Assembly: GCA_036960305.1 (NCBI GenBank)
Contig: JBALWA010000013.1
Coordinates: 1 to 64,000, forward strand
Reading direction: 5' to 3'
From: JBALVT01 sp036960305
GTDB lineage: Bacteria > Pseudomonadota > Gammaproteobacteria > Pseudomonadales > Halieaceae
DNA length: 64,000 bases
A program made the position numbers and the translations under genes. Below, one piece after another: positions 24,969-34,166 of this stretch. The notes below the pieces were generated by a model. It saw nothing but the letters and a program-made list of their open reading frames with translations. It had not been told where the DNA came from and made no database searches. Position 1 is the first letter of the stretch. Each line of letters starts with the position of its first letter.

Positions 24969-25064
24969 TTAGCATTTACCTCGAAGTTTGGTCATTACCA
25001 AAGAGAGAACCAACGCAAAGCCCAGGCCCGCCATGATGGCCACTGCCAGCTGTATCCGCCGCCG
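24969..25064 (-). pseudogene. Gene scrap: C-terminal transmembrane tail of an unknown membrane protein
   Basis: On the minus strand an open stretch ends in TAA at 24969-24971 and encodes RRIQLAVAIMAGLGFALVLS followed by LVMTKLRGKC: a charged flank, a transmembrane helix and a short positive tail, as at the end of an inner-membrane protein. There is no start and it is cut at the junction with the ligase relic. The parent family was not recognised. Confidence 0.5.
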
Positions 25065-25132
25065 CTGAAATAACAGAAAAAGAGGTTCTGTTTGAGCTTA
25101 AGAAGCACCTACCGTCCTATGTGATTCCCCTC
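25064..25132 (+). pseudogene. Relic of a second AMP-forming ligase (C-terminal fragment)
   Basis: The codons read AEITEKEVLFELKKHLPSYV then IP, against AEITEKEILFELKKHLASYM then IP in the intact ligase at 16924-16992. The DNA is also similar (roughly five bases in six). Only about 23 codons survive; a stop follows shortly. It proves that this chromosome, or an ancestor, carried a second diverged copy of the ligase gene. Confidence 0.85.
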
Positions 25133-25255
25133 CGCAGTAGGTAGCGTCTAAAACTTTGCGTACTGCGGCAGATGGATTCTTAACACGTAAATTTGAACAG
25201 TAGTGACATTAAGAAAGCACTGCGATAAAACTAATCGTTAACCTCAGGATTATAA

Positions 25256-26752
25256 ATGGAAACTGGCGCCTATATATCTCTCGCAATCTACTTTATAGCA
25301 ATGTTTGCAATTGGTATTTACTCTTACTTGGTTACAAGAAATGACGTAACTGGCTTCTTGTTGGGTGGCCGGAATTTAAGCCCAGCAGTTACCGCATTAT
25401 CTGCGGGCGCATCGGATATGAGTGGCTGGATGTTACTTGGTCTACCGGGGGCGATGTACATTTCAGGATTGAGCAGTGCCTGGATAGCATTAGGTCTGAC
25501 AATTGGTGCCTACCTGAATTATTTGTTAGTTGCGCCAAGACTGCGAGTGTTTACTGAGTTACTCGACGACGCACTTACGATTCCGGAATACTTCGAGCGC
25601 CGGTTTGATGATAAAAATCATTCGATTAGAATATTATGTTCTATCGTAATCATTATTTTTTTCGCCATTTATACGACCTCAGGGGTCGTCGCGGGCGGTA
25701 AACTATTCGAGTCATCATTTGGCTTAAACTACGAAATAGGCCTTTATATCACCGCTGGCGTCGTCGTGGCCTATTCTACGTTTGGTGGTTTTCTTGCGGT
25801 AAGTACGACTGATTTTGTGCAAGGTTGCATTATGTTCCTGGCCTTAATTTTGGTGCCGATTGTTACTCTGAATGAAATAGGCGGTGTGGCGCAGACAGAG
25901 CAATATCTCATGGAGCTAAGCCCGACGATGCTGACTCTGAGCGGCGGGTCTCTATTGGGAATAATTTCTGCAGCTAGCTGGGGTCTGGGATACTTTGGGC
26001 AACCGCATATTATCGTTCGCTTTATGGCAATAAGGTCGGTTCGAGAAATAAAAGTCGCCCGTCGCATTGGTATGAGCTGGATGATCGTGTCTTTGATCGG
26101 AACGATAGCCGTTGGGCTAGTCGGCGCTGCCTATGTTAAATCCATTGGCGGCAATCTTAGTGACCCTGAAACTATATTTATCTTCCTGTCGACCACCCTA
26201 TTCCATCCACTCATTAGCGGTTTCTTATTAGCCGCAATTCTAGCTGCAATTATGAGTACGATTTCGTCACAACTGCTGGTGACATCAAGTTCTCTAACTG
26301 AAGATGTCTACCACACGTTCTTACGCAAAAAGGCCAATGACGCTGAGTTGGTGCTGGTTGGTCGCCTCTCTATTGTCGCAGTTGCCTTACTAGCTATCTT
26401 TTTAGCGCACAATCGAGACAGCAGCATACTGTCATTGGTGAGCAATGCGTGGGCTGGGTTTGGCGCAGCATTTGGTCCCGTGGTGTTAATGAGCCTGTTC
26501 TGGTCGAGGATGACCAGGCAGGGAGCGTTGGCTGGCATTGTAGTTGGCGCCAGTGCCGTGCTGTTTTGGATCTACGGAGGCTTTACTATCAACAACCAGG
26601 CTCCAAGTGACTATATGTACGAAATCGTCCCAGGGTTTTTCGCTGGCTTTATTGCTATTGTCATCGTTAGTTTGTTGACCCGATGCGAACAACACACGAT
26701 TGGCGCGTTTAGTAAGATGGAAATTGAGGTGGCTCAACGGCTGGCCAGGTAG
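25256..26752 (+). CDS. putP: Sodium/proline symporter, SSS family
   Basis: 498 residues with about 13 transmembrane helices. DVTGFLLGGRNLSPAVTALSAGASDMSGWMLLGLPG is the PutP signature with the sodium-site residues; YSTFGGFLAVSTTDFVQG and ISSQLLVTSSSLTEDVY follow in order. Imports proline or a similar amino acid with Na+, fitting a marine habitat. No putA nearby. It stands alone, downstream of relic sequence, and converges on the large Mo-hydroxylase gene. Confidence 0.9.
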   Translation: METGAYISLAIYFIAMFAIGIYSYLVTRNDVTGFLLGGRNLSPAVTALSAGASDMSGWMLLGLPGAMYISGLSSAWIALGLTIGAYLNYLLVAPRLRVFTELLDDALTIPEYFERRFDDKNHSIRILCSIVIIIFFAIYTTSGVVAGGKLFESSFGLNYEIGLYITAGVVVAYSTFGGFLAVSTTDFVQGCIMFLALILVPIVTLNEIGGVAQTEQYLMELSPTMLTLSGGSLLGIISAASWGLGYFGQPHIIVRFMAIRSVREIKVARRIGMSWMIVSLIGTIAVGLVGAAYVKSIGGNLSDPETIFIFLSTTLFHPLISGFLLAAILAAIMSTISSQLLVTSSSLTEDVYHTFLRKKANDAELVLVGRLSIVAVALLAIFLAHNRDSSILSLVSNAWAGFGAAFGPVVLMSLFWSRMTRQGALAGIVVGASAVLFWIYGGFTINNQAPSDYMYEIVPGFFAGFIAIVIVSLLTRCEQHTIGAFSKMEIEVAQRLAR

Positions 26753-26796
26753 GGTTGAATCCGCAACACCTACCTGGGCACCACCGCCGTCAGATC

Positions 26797-29700
26797 TTAT
26801 TGCCTCCGGACAGCAACCACTTGCTCGCGATTTGGCTTAGCCATGGCCTCCATGATGATAGAGGGCGAGTTGTGCGACTCAGTAATAATCACTCCCTCAG
26901 AATAAACCGCATCCTGAACCGCCGCGGAAATACAGTGCAAGGGCGCGCCACCGCCCTCTCCACAACCCTTGGCACCGTTATAGGTAAAGGGAGAAGGCGT
27001 CTCTGTCGCCTGAGTCTTTAATGGCGGCATGTTGACTGAGGTCATCGGCGCATAGTCGGTAAAAGTCGCCGTGATCAGATTACCGCCTTCGTCGAACTGA
27101 AAGGCCTCCTGCATGGCCGCGCCAATACCGTGGCAAGTAGCGCCGTGCACCTGGCCCGCTACGATTTTGGGGTTAATCGCCACACCGCAATCATCCACCA
27201 CGGCATAATCCAATATTTTCGGCTGACATGTCCGCCTATCCACTTCAACCACCGCAATGTGAATTTGAGGCGCATAGGTGAGCGTTTGATTTCCCATCTT
27301 TTTGTCCAGATCCAGCGGGTCAAACGGCGGCTTGTACACATGCTTCACGTTGAGTGTGATATCGCGAAACTCTTCACCCACACTTGCTGTATTGCTGTTG
27401 GCAAGATTGGACAGCATCCAGTAATTGATAGCGCGCTCGGGCTGCCCTGTCACGCTGACCTGGGGGCCCATCTCCCCAACACCCAGCTCCAGTTCCGCTT
27501 CGTTGGCATCCAGTGCATGAGCAGCCAGTCGCAGCAATTCGCCCTTGAGCTTCATTGCCGCGCCGTGCACTGCCGACAACCCAGTCACCACAAACTGACT
27601 GGCAATGGTGCCAGACAGACCCGCATAGGTATTCCAGGCGGTATCGAAACCCGTGCGGACATTAACCATGTCGGGACCGATATTAAGATCATCCGCAACA
27701 ACCTGGGCCGCGGTAGTTTCATGACCCTGCCCCTGAGGTGACGAACCCATTGTCACTACAACAGACCCATCCAGCCCAATTTTAATTCGGGCGGTTTCGT
27801 TGTTCCCAGAGAACACCTGATCCGGATTGACGTACTGAACCTGACCAAAATTATTGGCACCCGAATCGATGGTTGAACCAATACCTATGCCAATTAAGCG
27901 CCCTTCCGCTCTGGCCTCGGCCTGTTTACGCTGCCAGTCGTCATAACCGATGAGATCCTTGGCCTTGTCCAACATCATTGGATAGTCACCAGAGTCATAA
28001 ATGTTACCGTTAGGCGTGGTATAAGGCATTTGCTCAGGACGAATGTAGTTGAGCTGACGCATTTCATCGCTGGGAATGCCCAGCTCGTGACCACAGATAT
28101 CCAGAACCCGCTCCATAAACCAGATATGTTGCATTCTTGAATAGCCCCGGTTAGGCGTGCATGGAGTCTTGTTAGTAACGGCTTGACTAAAATCGATATG
28201 CAAATTGCGCAACTTATAGGTAGCCGGGTAAACCTGCGACCAGATGGAGGCACCCAGCGGTTCGTAGCGTGTATAGGCACCGGCATCATCGATATGACGT
28301 GAACGTACACCGGTGATAACTCCCTGGGCATCAAGCGCCACCTGGGTATCGAGAAATGTTCGCTCTCCACCGTGAAAGGATGCCAGGTTTTCACTGCGAG
28401 TTTCAATCCATTTGACCGTGCGCCCCCCCACGGCCTTCGACGCTACCGCGGCGAGCCCCATGAAAGTATGAATAACAGTCTTGGTACCGAAGTTGCCACC
28501 GACATCCTCGCTCTTTAGGCGAATTTGCTCTGTACTCACATTGAGATATGGCCCTAGCATTTGAACCGTTACACCGGGCAATCCGTTGTTAGAAATAATG
28601 GTGATCTCGCCCTGCTTGGACCAGGTCGCCACGGCGCCTGCGGTCTCTATTGGAGTGCTGGAGAATCGGTGAAAATGCATACGGCCAATATCGACGACAT
28701 GCGCAGCATCGGCAAACGCCTGCTCGATATCACCGTGATCCCACACGCCATTAAAGATACGGTTGGAACCCACTTTTTCGTGCAGCACCACATCGCTATT
28801 CAAGGCCTCTTCAGTTTCCAACACCACCGGCAGTGGCTCATAGTCGACCAATACTGCGGCTATGCCATCTTCTACTTCCCTGGCGCTATTGGCGATAATC
28901 ATAACAACGGGTTCGCCGGGGTAAAACACCTTGTCCAGAGCGATGCCGTAATCGTCGATCAGTGCCCCTGGTTCCGCCCCTATCTGCATAAAGGGAGTGG
29001 TTTGAGCCGCCACGTCCTTACCCGTTAGCGTACACACCACACCCGGCAGCGCATCCGCGGCACTAGTGTCGATACTGAGGATACGGGCATGCGCGTAAGG
29101 CGAGGTCACAAAGCCCATATGCAGCATATCGCTGCCCTGCCAATCATCGACAAACCGACCCAAGCCGCGTACCAGTCTCTCATCCTCTTTTCGCCGCAGG
29201 CGCTGCCCTACCCAGCTGTCGCCGCCGTTGCCATCGACCTGGATGCTCGAACCCAGGTGCATGGCGACCGCTTTGGGCACATCTTTGCGTAACGGCCCTG
29301 TCCGACCGAGGGCCGCAGTGCCTTCCCCCGGACCCGAATCCCCGGAGCCGGCGTCGGCTTTTTTGTCCGCGCCAAACAGCTCGCGGAAGAATCTCGCAAT
29401 GCTGGCGAAAACGCCCTCCGCGACCGGCTGCGCCTGTGCAGCCCGCACCACGGATTCGAAATGTTCCTTACTCTGTAAGGCATCCTGCAGGCTGTCGATC
29501 ACCTTGATGATTTCTTTTTCTGCAATACCTTTCAGGCCACCACCGGCGATGGAGAGAATGCGTCCGTAGACCTGAGTGGTACCCTCCCAGTTGACCCGCG
29601 TGCCACCGGTACTCACATCTTCCAAGTCGAAGGCAACCAACATGTTGTAGGCGCCACCCATGACATTACCCTTGCCAACATAGCTGGCACTGGTGGGCGC

Positions 29701-29919
29701 CTCCCGGTCCTGCAGTGACATCTCTGTCGTGGCAATACCGTGGACTTTGCCGATGCCTATCTTCAGTTTAACCACCGAGGTGTCCGTCTCGCCCTCCTTC
29801 TTCACCATACTGTGGTACATGGGCAGGACCGGTAAAAACGTCTCCGGATCTGACAGGAGATCAAACGCTTCGCCGCGCGGAATGCCAACTTCAAAACCGC
29901 CGTTAAATGACATTTCCAT
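26797..29919 (-). CDS. Xanthine-dehydrogenase-family Mo-hydroxylase large subunit fused to an N-terminal CoxG domain
   Basis: 1040 residues. Residues 1-155 (FNGGFEVGIPRGEAFDLLSDPETFLPVLP ... GRILSIAGGGLKGIAEKEI) form a CoxG/SRPBCC domain; 165-225 is a low-complexity linker; from about 230 (VGQRLRRKEDERLVRGLGRFVDD) to the end is a CoxL-like Mo-MCD subunit. EDVGGNFGTK and ASFHGGERT are pterin contacts, and GCGEGGGAPLHC holds the catalytic Glu. The loop that is GAFRGYG in most relatives and AYRCSFR in CO dehydrogenase reads PNRGYSR, so the substrate is neither CO nor a typical purine. CoxG recruits such enzymes to the membrane in CO oxidisers; having it fused is unusual. Confidence 0.88.
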   Translation of the reverse strand: MEMSFNGGFEVGIPRGEAFDLLSDPETFLPVLPMYHSMVKKEGETDTSVVKLKIGIGKVHGIATTEMSLQDREAPTSASYVGKGNVMGGAYNMLVAFDLEDVSTGGTRVNWEGTTQVYGRILSIAGGGLKGIAEKEIIKVIDSLQDALQSKEHFESVVRAAQAQPVAEGVFASIARFFRELFGADKKADAGSGDSGPGEGTAALGRTGPLRKDVPKAVAMHLGSSIQVDGNGGDSWVGQRLRRKEDERLVRGLGRFVDDWQGSDMLHMGFVTSPYAHARILSIDTSAADALPGVVCTLTGKDVAAQTTPFMQIGAEPGALIDDYGIALDKVFYPGEPVVMIIANSAREVEDGIAAVLVDYEPLPVVLETEEALNSDVVLHEKVGSNRIFNGVWDHGDIEQAFADAAHVVDIGRMHFHRFSSTPIETAGAVATWSKQGEITIISNNGLPGVTVQMLGPYLNVSTEQIRLKSEDVGGNFGTKTVIHTFMGLAAVASKAVGGRTVKWIETRSENLASFHGGERTFLDTQVALDAQGVITGVRSRHIDDAGAYTRYEPLGASIWSQVYPATYKLRNLHIDFSQAVTNKTPCTPNRGYSRMQHIWFMERVLDICGHELGIPSDEMRQLNYIRPEQMPYTTPNGNIYDSGDYPMMLDKAKDLIGYDDWQRKQAEARAEGRLIGIGIGSTIDSGANNFGQVQYVNPDQVFSGNNETARIKIGLDGSVVVTMGSSPQGQGHETTAAQVVADDLNIGPDMVNVRTGFDTAWNTYAGLSGTIASQFVVTGLSAVHGAAMKLKGELLRLAAHALDANEAELELGVGEMGPQVSVTGQPERAINYWMLSNLANSNTASVGEEFRDITLNVKHVYKPPFDPLDLDKKMGNQTLTYAPQIHIAVVEVDRRTCQPKILDYAVVDDCGVAINPKIVAGQVHGATCHGIGAAMQEAFQFDEGGNLITATFTDYAPMTSVNMPPLKTQATETPSPFTYNGAKGCGEGGGAPLHCISAAVQDAVYSEGVIITESHNSPSIIMEAMAKPNREQVVAVRRQ

Positions 29920-29922
29920 AAC

Positions 29923-30411
29923 TTAGCCCTCCCACATCTGAACGGCCGCCGCATCGATGGCCTTGAGGATATTTACATAACCGGTGCAGCGACAGGTGTT
30001 ACCGGATATCCCTTTGCGAATTTGCTCCTCGGTGGGCTGCGGGTTGCTGGCGAGCAAGCTCTTGGCAGACATCAACATGCCGGGCGTACAATAGCCGCAC
30101 TGCAGACCGTGGTGTTCCGAAAACGCGGTTTGCAGCGGATGCAACACACCATCCGACTCCAGACCCTCAACCGTTTCAACCTCTCTACCGTCGGCCTGCA
30201 CGGCCAGTACGGTACAGGACTTCACGACCTTGCCGTCAAGTAATAGTGTACAGGCGCCACAGTAACTGGTATCACAACCAATGTGGGTGCCCGTAAGCCC
30301 CAGTTCTTCCCGAATAAATTCTACCAGCAGCAAACGCGGCTCGATTTCGCGCTGGTAGGGCGCGCCATTGACCGTGATATCAACCACAACTTTGGGGATT
30401 GCTTCATGCAT
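29923..30411 (-). CDS. Two-[2Fe-2S] iron-sulfur subunit of the Mo-hydroxylase (CoxS-like)
   Basis: 162 residues from ATG 30411, which has GGAGG eight bases upstream; a frame back to 30438 has no support. GCDTSYCGACTLLLDGKVVKSC binds the plant-type cluster and CGYCTPGM with CRCTGY the second. It transfers electrons from the Mo centre to the FAD subunit. Overlaps the FAD-subunit stop by eight bases and precedes the large subunit by 3 bp. Confidence 0.95.
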   Translation of the reverse strand: MHEAIPKVVVDITVNGAPYQREIEPRLLLVEFIREELGLTGTHIGCDTSYCGACTLLLDGKVVKSCTVLAVQADGREVETVEGLESDGVLHPLQTAFSEHHGLQCGYCTPGMLMSAKSLLASNPQPTEEQIRKGISGNTCRCTGYVNILKAIDAAAVQMWEG

Positions 30412-31297
30412 AGCGATGTCCTCCCTTGACCTGTTCACCCCGGCTGCGTGCCAGTGCCCTATTGCCTGCTTCCACCACCAGGGTTTTCAGCATGGCCCGT
30501 TTGAATGCCACCGATCCGCGAGCATCCGGCGGCGGTTCAGCAGCGGCAATGATAATATCGGCGGCCTTCTCCAGCCCCTCGACGGTTACCGCCGCCCCGA
30601 CCAGCGATGCCTCCGCCTCCTCGGATACAACCACCGTTGGCCCGGCCGCACCCAGTGCCAGGCGTGCAGCGCTGCAGGTATCACCCTGCATGGTCAGTTG
30701 CATACCGCATGAAACAGTAGGATAAGCAGCCGCCGTGCGCTTGAAGGCAACATAGGCACTGCCGGTACCCGGCCCAGGAACAGGCACTTCTATCGCCGTT
30801 ACCAGCTCTCCCGCACGCAACGCAGTAACGTAGGTGTCCAGAATAAAATCGACCATGGCAATCGACCGGCTACCATCAGGACCCACGACGTGGACAAGGG
30901 TATCCAGGGTACGCAAACTGGTAGGCCAGCAGCCACTGGGGTCAGCGACGCTCAGGCCTCCTCCGATAGTCCCCATACTGCGCACCTGCCGATCGGCAAT
31001 TCCACCGGCGGCTTCCGCAATCAGTGGCACAGTGCGAGCGGCTTCAGATGCCGCGATAAGCGCGTGCGTCGTGAGCGCGCCGATTTTCAGGGTGGCCCCC
31101 TCCAACTTCACGTAAGACAGGTCTGGCAGGCGGCCAATATCGATAAGCTCGCTGGCCTCACCCATGCGCAGCTTCATCATGGGAATCACGCTTTGGCCAC
31201 CCGCCATAATTCTGGCGTCATCGCCATACTGGGTCAGTAATCCAACCGCCGCTTGCAGGCTGTCCGGTCGGTGGTAACGAAAAGGAGCTGGATACAT
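30404..31297 (-). CDS. FAD-binding subunit of the Mo-hydroxylase (CoxM-like)
   Basis: 297 residues. MAGGQSVIPMMKLRMGEASELIDIGRL is the first FAD segment and TIGGGLSVADPSGCWPT the second (TxGGxxxxxDPxxD type). The C-terminal domain (ACQLALGAAGPTVV-like; FKRAMLKTLVVEA) is the CO dehydrogenase flavoprotein C-terminal fold. Gene order FAD, FeS, Mo is the classical one. Confidence 0.93.
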   Translation of the reverse strand: MYPAPFRYHRPDSLQAAVGLLTQYGDDARIMAGGQSVIPMMKLRMGEASELIDIGRLPDLSYVKLEGATLKIGALTTHALIAASEAARTVPLIAEAAGGIADRQVRSMGTIGGGLSVADPSGCWPTSLRTLDTLVHVVGPDGSRSIAMVDFILDTYVTALRAGELVTAIEVPVPGPGTGSAYVAFKRTAAAYPTVSCGMQLTMQGDTCSAARLALGAAGPTVVVSEEAEASLVGAAVTVEGLEKAADIIIAAAEPPPDARGSVAFKRAMLKTLVVEAGNRALARSRGEQVKGGHRYA

Positions 31298-31328
31298 AGG
31301 TTATCTAAGCCTCGTCTGGAACGGTGTA

Positions 31329-32186
31329 TCAGTTATAGGATTTTATATATTTGAATTCATACAACTCTGAGCAATCTCGGGTAGCAAGGCCCACACTCGC
31401 GGCCATACCGTCAACTGCCGGCTGCAAAATACTGTCATAACTATAGCCGAACGGGTTGTAGCACTCGCGAATGACCGCCACAGCCTGGTCCAGGCTATCT
31501 TCCCTTTTGCCGAAGCACTCTAGCAGAGCTTTCCGCAGAAGGGCTTGATCATCATCAAAGATCGCCTTCATTGCCCGTTGATAAATTTTCACCATGGTTG
31601 CGATCAAACCGGGTTGTTCGTCGTAGAAGTCCCCCGACACAGCGAGGCCGGTACTGGGCAGACGCAGCGTATCACCGATAAAAGCCAGCTGTCTGGCACC
31701 TACCCGTTCGACCTCCGAAGGCAAAAAGTGTGAACTCAGCAGCGCCGCGTCGACGCTTTTTGATGACAGCAGCCCCAGCCGCGCCACGTCGTCTCGGGAC
31801 GGCAGTAAACCTGGAGCGACGCCGGTTTCCTTTAATAACTTTTGTAAAAATTTCGAGGGCGGCGCTGCATCCGGGAAAGTGGCTACACGGCCCGGGCCCA
31901 GTTTTTCGATGGTGTCAATTTCGGGCTGGGCATAGAGCCAGAACATCGGGCGATCACAGGCCACAAATACCACGCGGCGCCTGGCGCCGGACAGAAAGCT
32001 CGACAGCGCCGCACCGCAGGTAACATGCAAGGTGTTTTCGGGCAGGGCCTCATCGGGTACGAAAGTGGTATCGATCAATTTGACGGCCAGCGATTCCTCC
32101 GCGTAATAACCACCTACTGCCGCCACCGCATGGCACAATAACTCGTGCACATCGTAGGCCTTGAAACCAAGATACACTGTATTCAC
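31329..32186 (-). CDS. Cytosolic solute-binding-like protein (NMT1/THI5-type)
   Basis: 285 residues. Segments such as LSGARRRVVFVACDRPMFWLYAQPEIDTIEKLGPGRVATFPDAAPPSKFLQKLLKETGV resemble ABC-type nitrate/sulfonate/THI5 binding proteins (two-lobed fold). No signal peptide, no lipobox and no permease or ATPase gene nearby, so it is not a conventional transporter component. Start overlaps the preceding LLM stop by four bases (ATGA), and 31 bp separate it from the FAD subunit. Possibly a substrate sensor or carrier for the hydroxylase; function unknown. Confidence 0.65.
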   Translation of the reverse strand: MNTVYLGFKAYDVHELLCHAVAAVGGYYAEESLAVKLIDTTFVPDEALPENTLHVTCGAALSSFLSGARRRVVFVACDRPMFWLYAQPEIDTIEKLGPGRVATFPDAAPPSKFLQKLLKETGVAPGLLPSRDDVARLGLLSSKSVDAALLSSHFLPSEVERVGARQLAFIGDTLRLPSTGLAVSGDFYDEQPGLIATMVKIYQRAMKAIFDDDQALLRKALLECFGKREDSLDQAVAVIRECYNPFGYSYDSILQPAVDGMAASVGLATRDCSELYEFKYIKSYN

Positions 32187-33208
32187 GACCCCCCCCCAAC
32201 ATGTTCATCACGAGTCCCGACTACCCGGGGCATCACCTGCTCAGCAAATGTCTGCATATAGGGAATGGGCTCCGGCATACCGAAGGGGCAGACAAAACCG
32301 TCCAGACCTTTGCTTGCCAGCGCTCGAAAACGAGTCACGGCCTCCTCGGGCGGGCAGGCCACCGCCACGGCATTGAAGATGCGGTCCGTCAACAGATCAC
32401 TGTGGTCGGACTGATTGCTGCCGTGTTCGGCGTACTTGTATTCGGCCTTGAACCGGGCCAGGTCTTCATACAGCGCACCGTCCAGATACTCAGCGGGCAC
32501 TGTTTTGAACACGGTTCCAGCTGCGACAGAGGTATAGCCTCTAAGTTCCCGCTGCGCCACTTCGCGGTCCGCATGCACCGAGGTGCCAATGCGCATATAG
32601 AGCTTTAGGTCGGACAGCTTGCGGCCCACCGATTCAGCTCCGATACGAATATTGTCCAGGGCGTAATCCACCAACCGCGGCTGCGCTCCGACCTGGAACA
32701 GGACGCCGTCCCCTATTCGGCCGGCCATCTGCAGGGATTTTGGCCCGGAGCTGGCCACGATCAGGGGGACCTCACAATTCGACCAGGGCATCTGGATTTC
32801 ACTGCCCTCATAACTGACCTTCTCGCCCCGCAGCAGCGCCTTGATAACTTTTAACTTTTCCTCGAACACCGCCAACCGTTCCGGCTTCATACCGAGATTG
32901 TAGACCGCACTCTCACCCACTCCGATGCCACAGATAGCACGACCGCCGGACAATTCATCCAATGTCGCCCAGCTATTGGCGAGTACTGCGGGGTGCCGGG
33001 TACCGGTGAGTGTGACTCCGGTGGCCAGTTGCAGCGTACTGGTGCGAGTGGCAAGAACCGTCAATACGCTGTAGGCATCGCGCATTATCGAGTGCGAATC
33101 CGCCACCCACATGCCGCCAAAACCCAGTTCTTCGGCGGCGCAGCCCATCTCGACAGCGTCTGCCAGGGGGCGGTTGGGTAAACACCCAACGTGAAAGGAC
33201 AAACTCAT
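32183..33208 (-). CDS. Luciferase-like (LLM class) flavin-dependent oxidoreductase
   Basis: 341 residues from ATG 33208, preceded by GAGG at about six bases; the frame is open to 33535 but that extension is non-coding in look and would overlap the LuxR gene start. MGCAAEELGFGGMWVADSH, TSTLQLATGVTLTGTRHPAVLANSWATLDELSGGRAICGIGVGE and VASSGPKSLQMAGRIGDG are the bacterial luciferase-family landmarks (mer-like subgroup). First gene of the hydroxylase operon, so it probably acts on the same compound. Confidence 0.87.
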   Translation of the reverse strand: MSLSFHVGCLPNRPLADAVEMGCAAEELGFGGMWVADSHSIMRDAYSVLTVLATRTSTLQLATGVTLTGTRHPAVLANSWATLDELSGGRAICGIGVGESAVYNLGMKPERLAVFEEKLKVIKALLRGEKVSYEGSEIQMPWSNCEVPLIVASSGPKSLQMAGRIGDGVLFQVGAQPRLVDYALDNIRIGAESVGRKLSDLKLYMRIGTSVHADREVAQRELRGYTSVAAGTVFKTVPAEYLDGALYEDLARFKAEYKYAEHGSNQSDHSDLLTDRIFNAVAVACPPEEAVTRFRALASKGLDGFVCPFGMPEPIPYMQTFAEQVMPRVVGTRDEHVGGGS

Positions 33209-33452
33209 CTGAAACCTCGACTGGTGATTGCGTGAAGTTACGAGTGATAACAGTAGGTGCATATACCCCGCCACGTCTTGCCCCTGAGAGCAGAACATTT
33301 TGACTGAGAAGGCTACCCCGATTCTCATGTCGCATCCGGCCGCGGTGGTTATGCTGTAGGACAGGCGATATACTGTGACTGGGCCGAAAATCAGGTGAGC
33401 TAAAAATATCGTCAATAGCGGCCCATCACACCCACAGGAATGAGCCACGAAT

Positions 33453-34166
33453 ATGAGCGCTATCGAGTCATTCAGTTTTCCCAGCGACTTCCAACAGGAA
33501 AGCTTGAAACTGATCGATAGCTTAATGGCGCTCAAGTCCTCTGCTTTCTATCTGGTCGATCCCAATATGAGGCACAAGGGGGTAGTGACTCACAACCTGG
33601 CCAAAGAGGACGACAAGTTATACCAGAATCACTATATGCACATGGATCCGCTGAACCCCAATCTGCACGAAAAAAGCCGCGAAACCGTGGTCCACATGGA
33701 CTCCATCATGAGTCCTAACTTCATCAAGCAATCAGCCTATTACCAGGATTTCCTCAAGCCCCTGAATTATCGTTATGTGACCGATATTTTCTTTCGTGCC
33801 GAGGGTAAAATCATTGCGGTGATTACGCTCTTGAGAGATCAATCCCAGGGTGAATTTACGGACGATGAACTGTCTCTACTGAGAAAACAGCAGCCGTTCC
33901 TGGAATACACGCTAAACACGGTTTATATGCCGAAGCGTATTACCGAGCGGGCGACCATTGAGGAACGTTATCAACTCACGGACCGGGAGCTGGATGTACT
34001 GGAGCTGGTGATCTCGGGTGCAAGCAACAAGGGAATCGCCAATGAGCTGGCATTGGGCGTTGCCACCATAAAAACACATCTACAACACATTTATCTTAAG
34101 GCAGGTGTTGTCTCTCGCACCGAACTGCTGTCACAGGTTATTTCTGACTTAAAGCTTGTTGGCTAA
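33453..34166 (+). CDS. LuxR-family transcriptional regulator
   Basis: 237 residues. The C-terminal 65 residues (YQLTDRELDVLELVISGASNKGIANELALGVATIKTHLQHIYLKAGVVSRTELL) are a GerE/LuxR helix-turn-helix. The N-terminal part (SSAFYLVDPNMRHKGVVTHNLA ... EFTDDELSLLRKQQPFLEY) looks like a GAF/sensor domain, not an acyl-homoserine-lactone pocket (no W-x-x-x-Y-D-x-x-x-P motif). Divergent from the LLM gene with 244 bp between starts, so it likely controls the hydroxylase operon. Confidence 0.88.
   Translation: MSAIESFSFPSDFQQESLKLIDSLMALKSSAFYLVDPNMRHKGVVTHNLAKEDDKLYQNHYMHMDPLNPNLHEKSRETVVHMDSIMSPNFIKQSAYYQDFLKPLNYRYVTDIFFRAEGKIIAVITLLRDQSQGEFTDDELSLLRKQQPFLEYTLNTVYMPKRITERATIEERYQLTDRELDVLELVISGASNKGIANELALGVATIKTHLQHIYLKAGVVSRTELLSQVISDLKLVG

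Larger units (their letters stand above)
24851..25255. other. 405-bp gap with the hipBA operator and two gene relics
   Basis: Contains the hipBA palindrome (24908-24929), a minus-strand C-terminal membrane-protein scrap (24969-25064), an abutting plus-strand relic of the ligase C-terminus (25064-25132), and finally about 120 bp of AT-rich putP promoter region. No complete gene. Confidence 0.7.

Noticed and set aside
33354..33364. lux box before the LuxR gene (CTGTAGGACAG)
   Set aside because: Only a 4-bp inverted repeat, and the regulator lacks acyl-homoserine-lactone pocket residues; not enough to call an operator.
33209..33535. 109-residue N-terminal extension of the LLM oxidoreductase
   Set aside because: The extension has no family similarity, would run into the divergent LuxR gene, and the ATG at 33208 has a proper ribosome site and a typical N-terminus.
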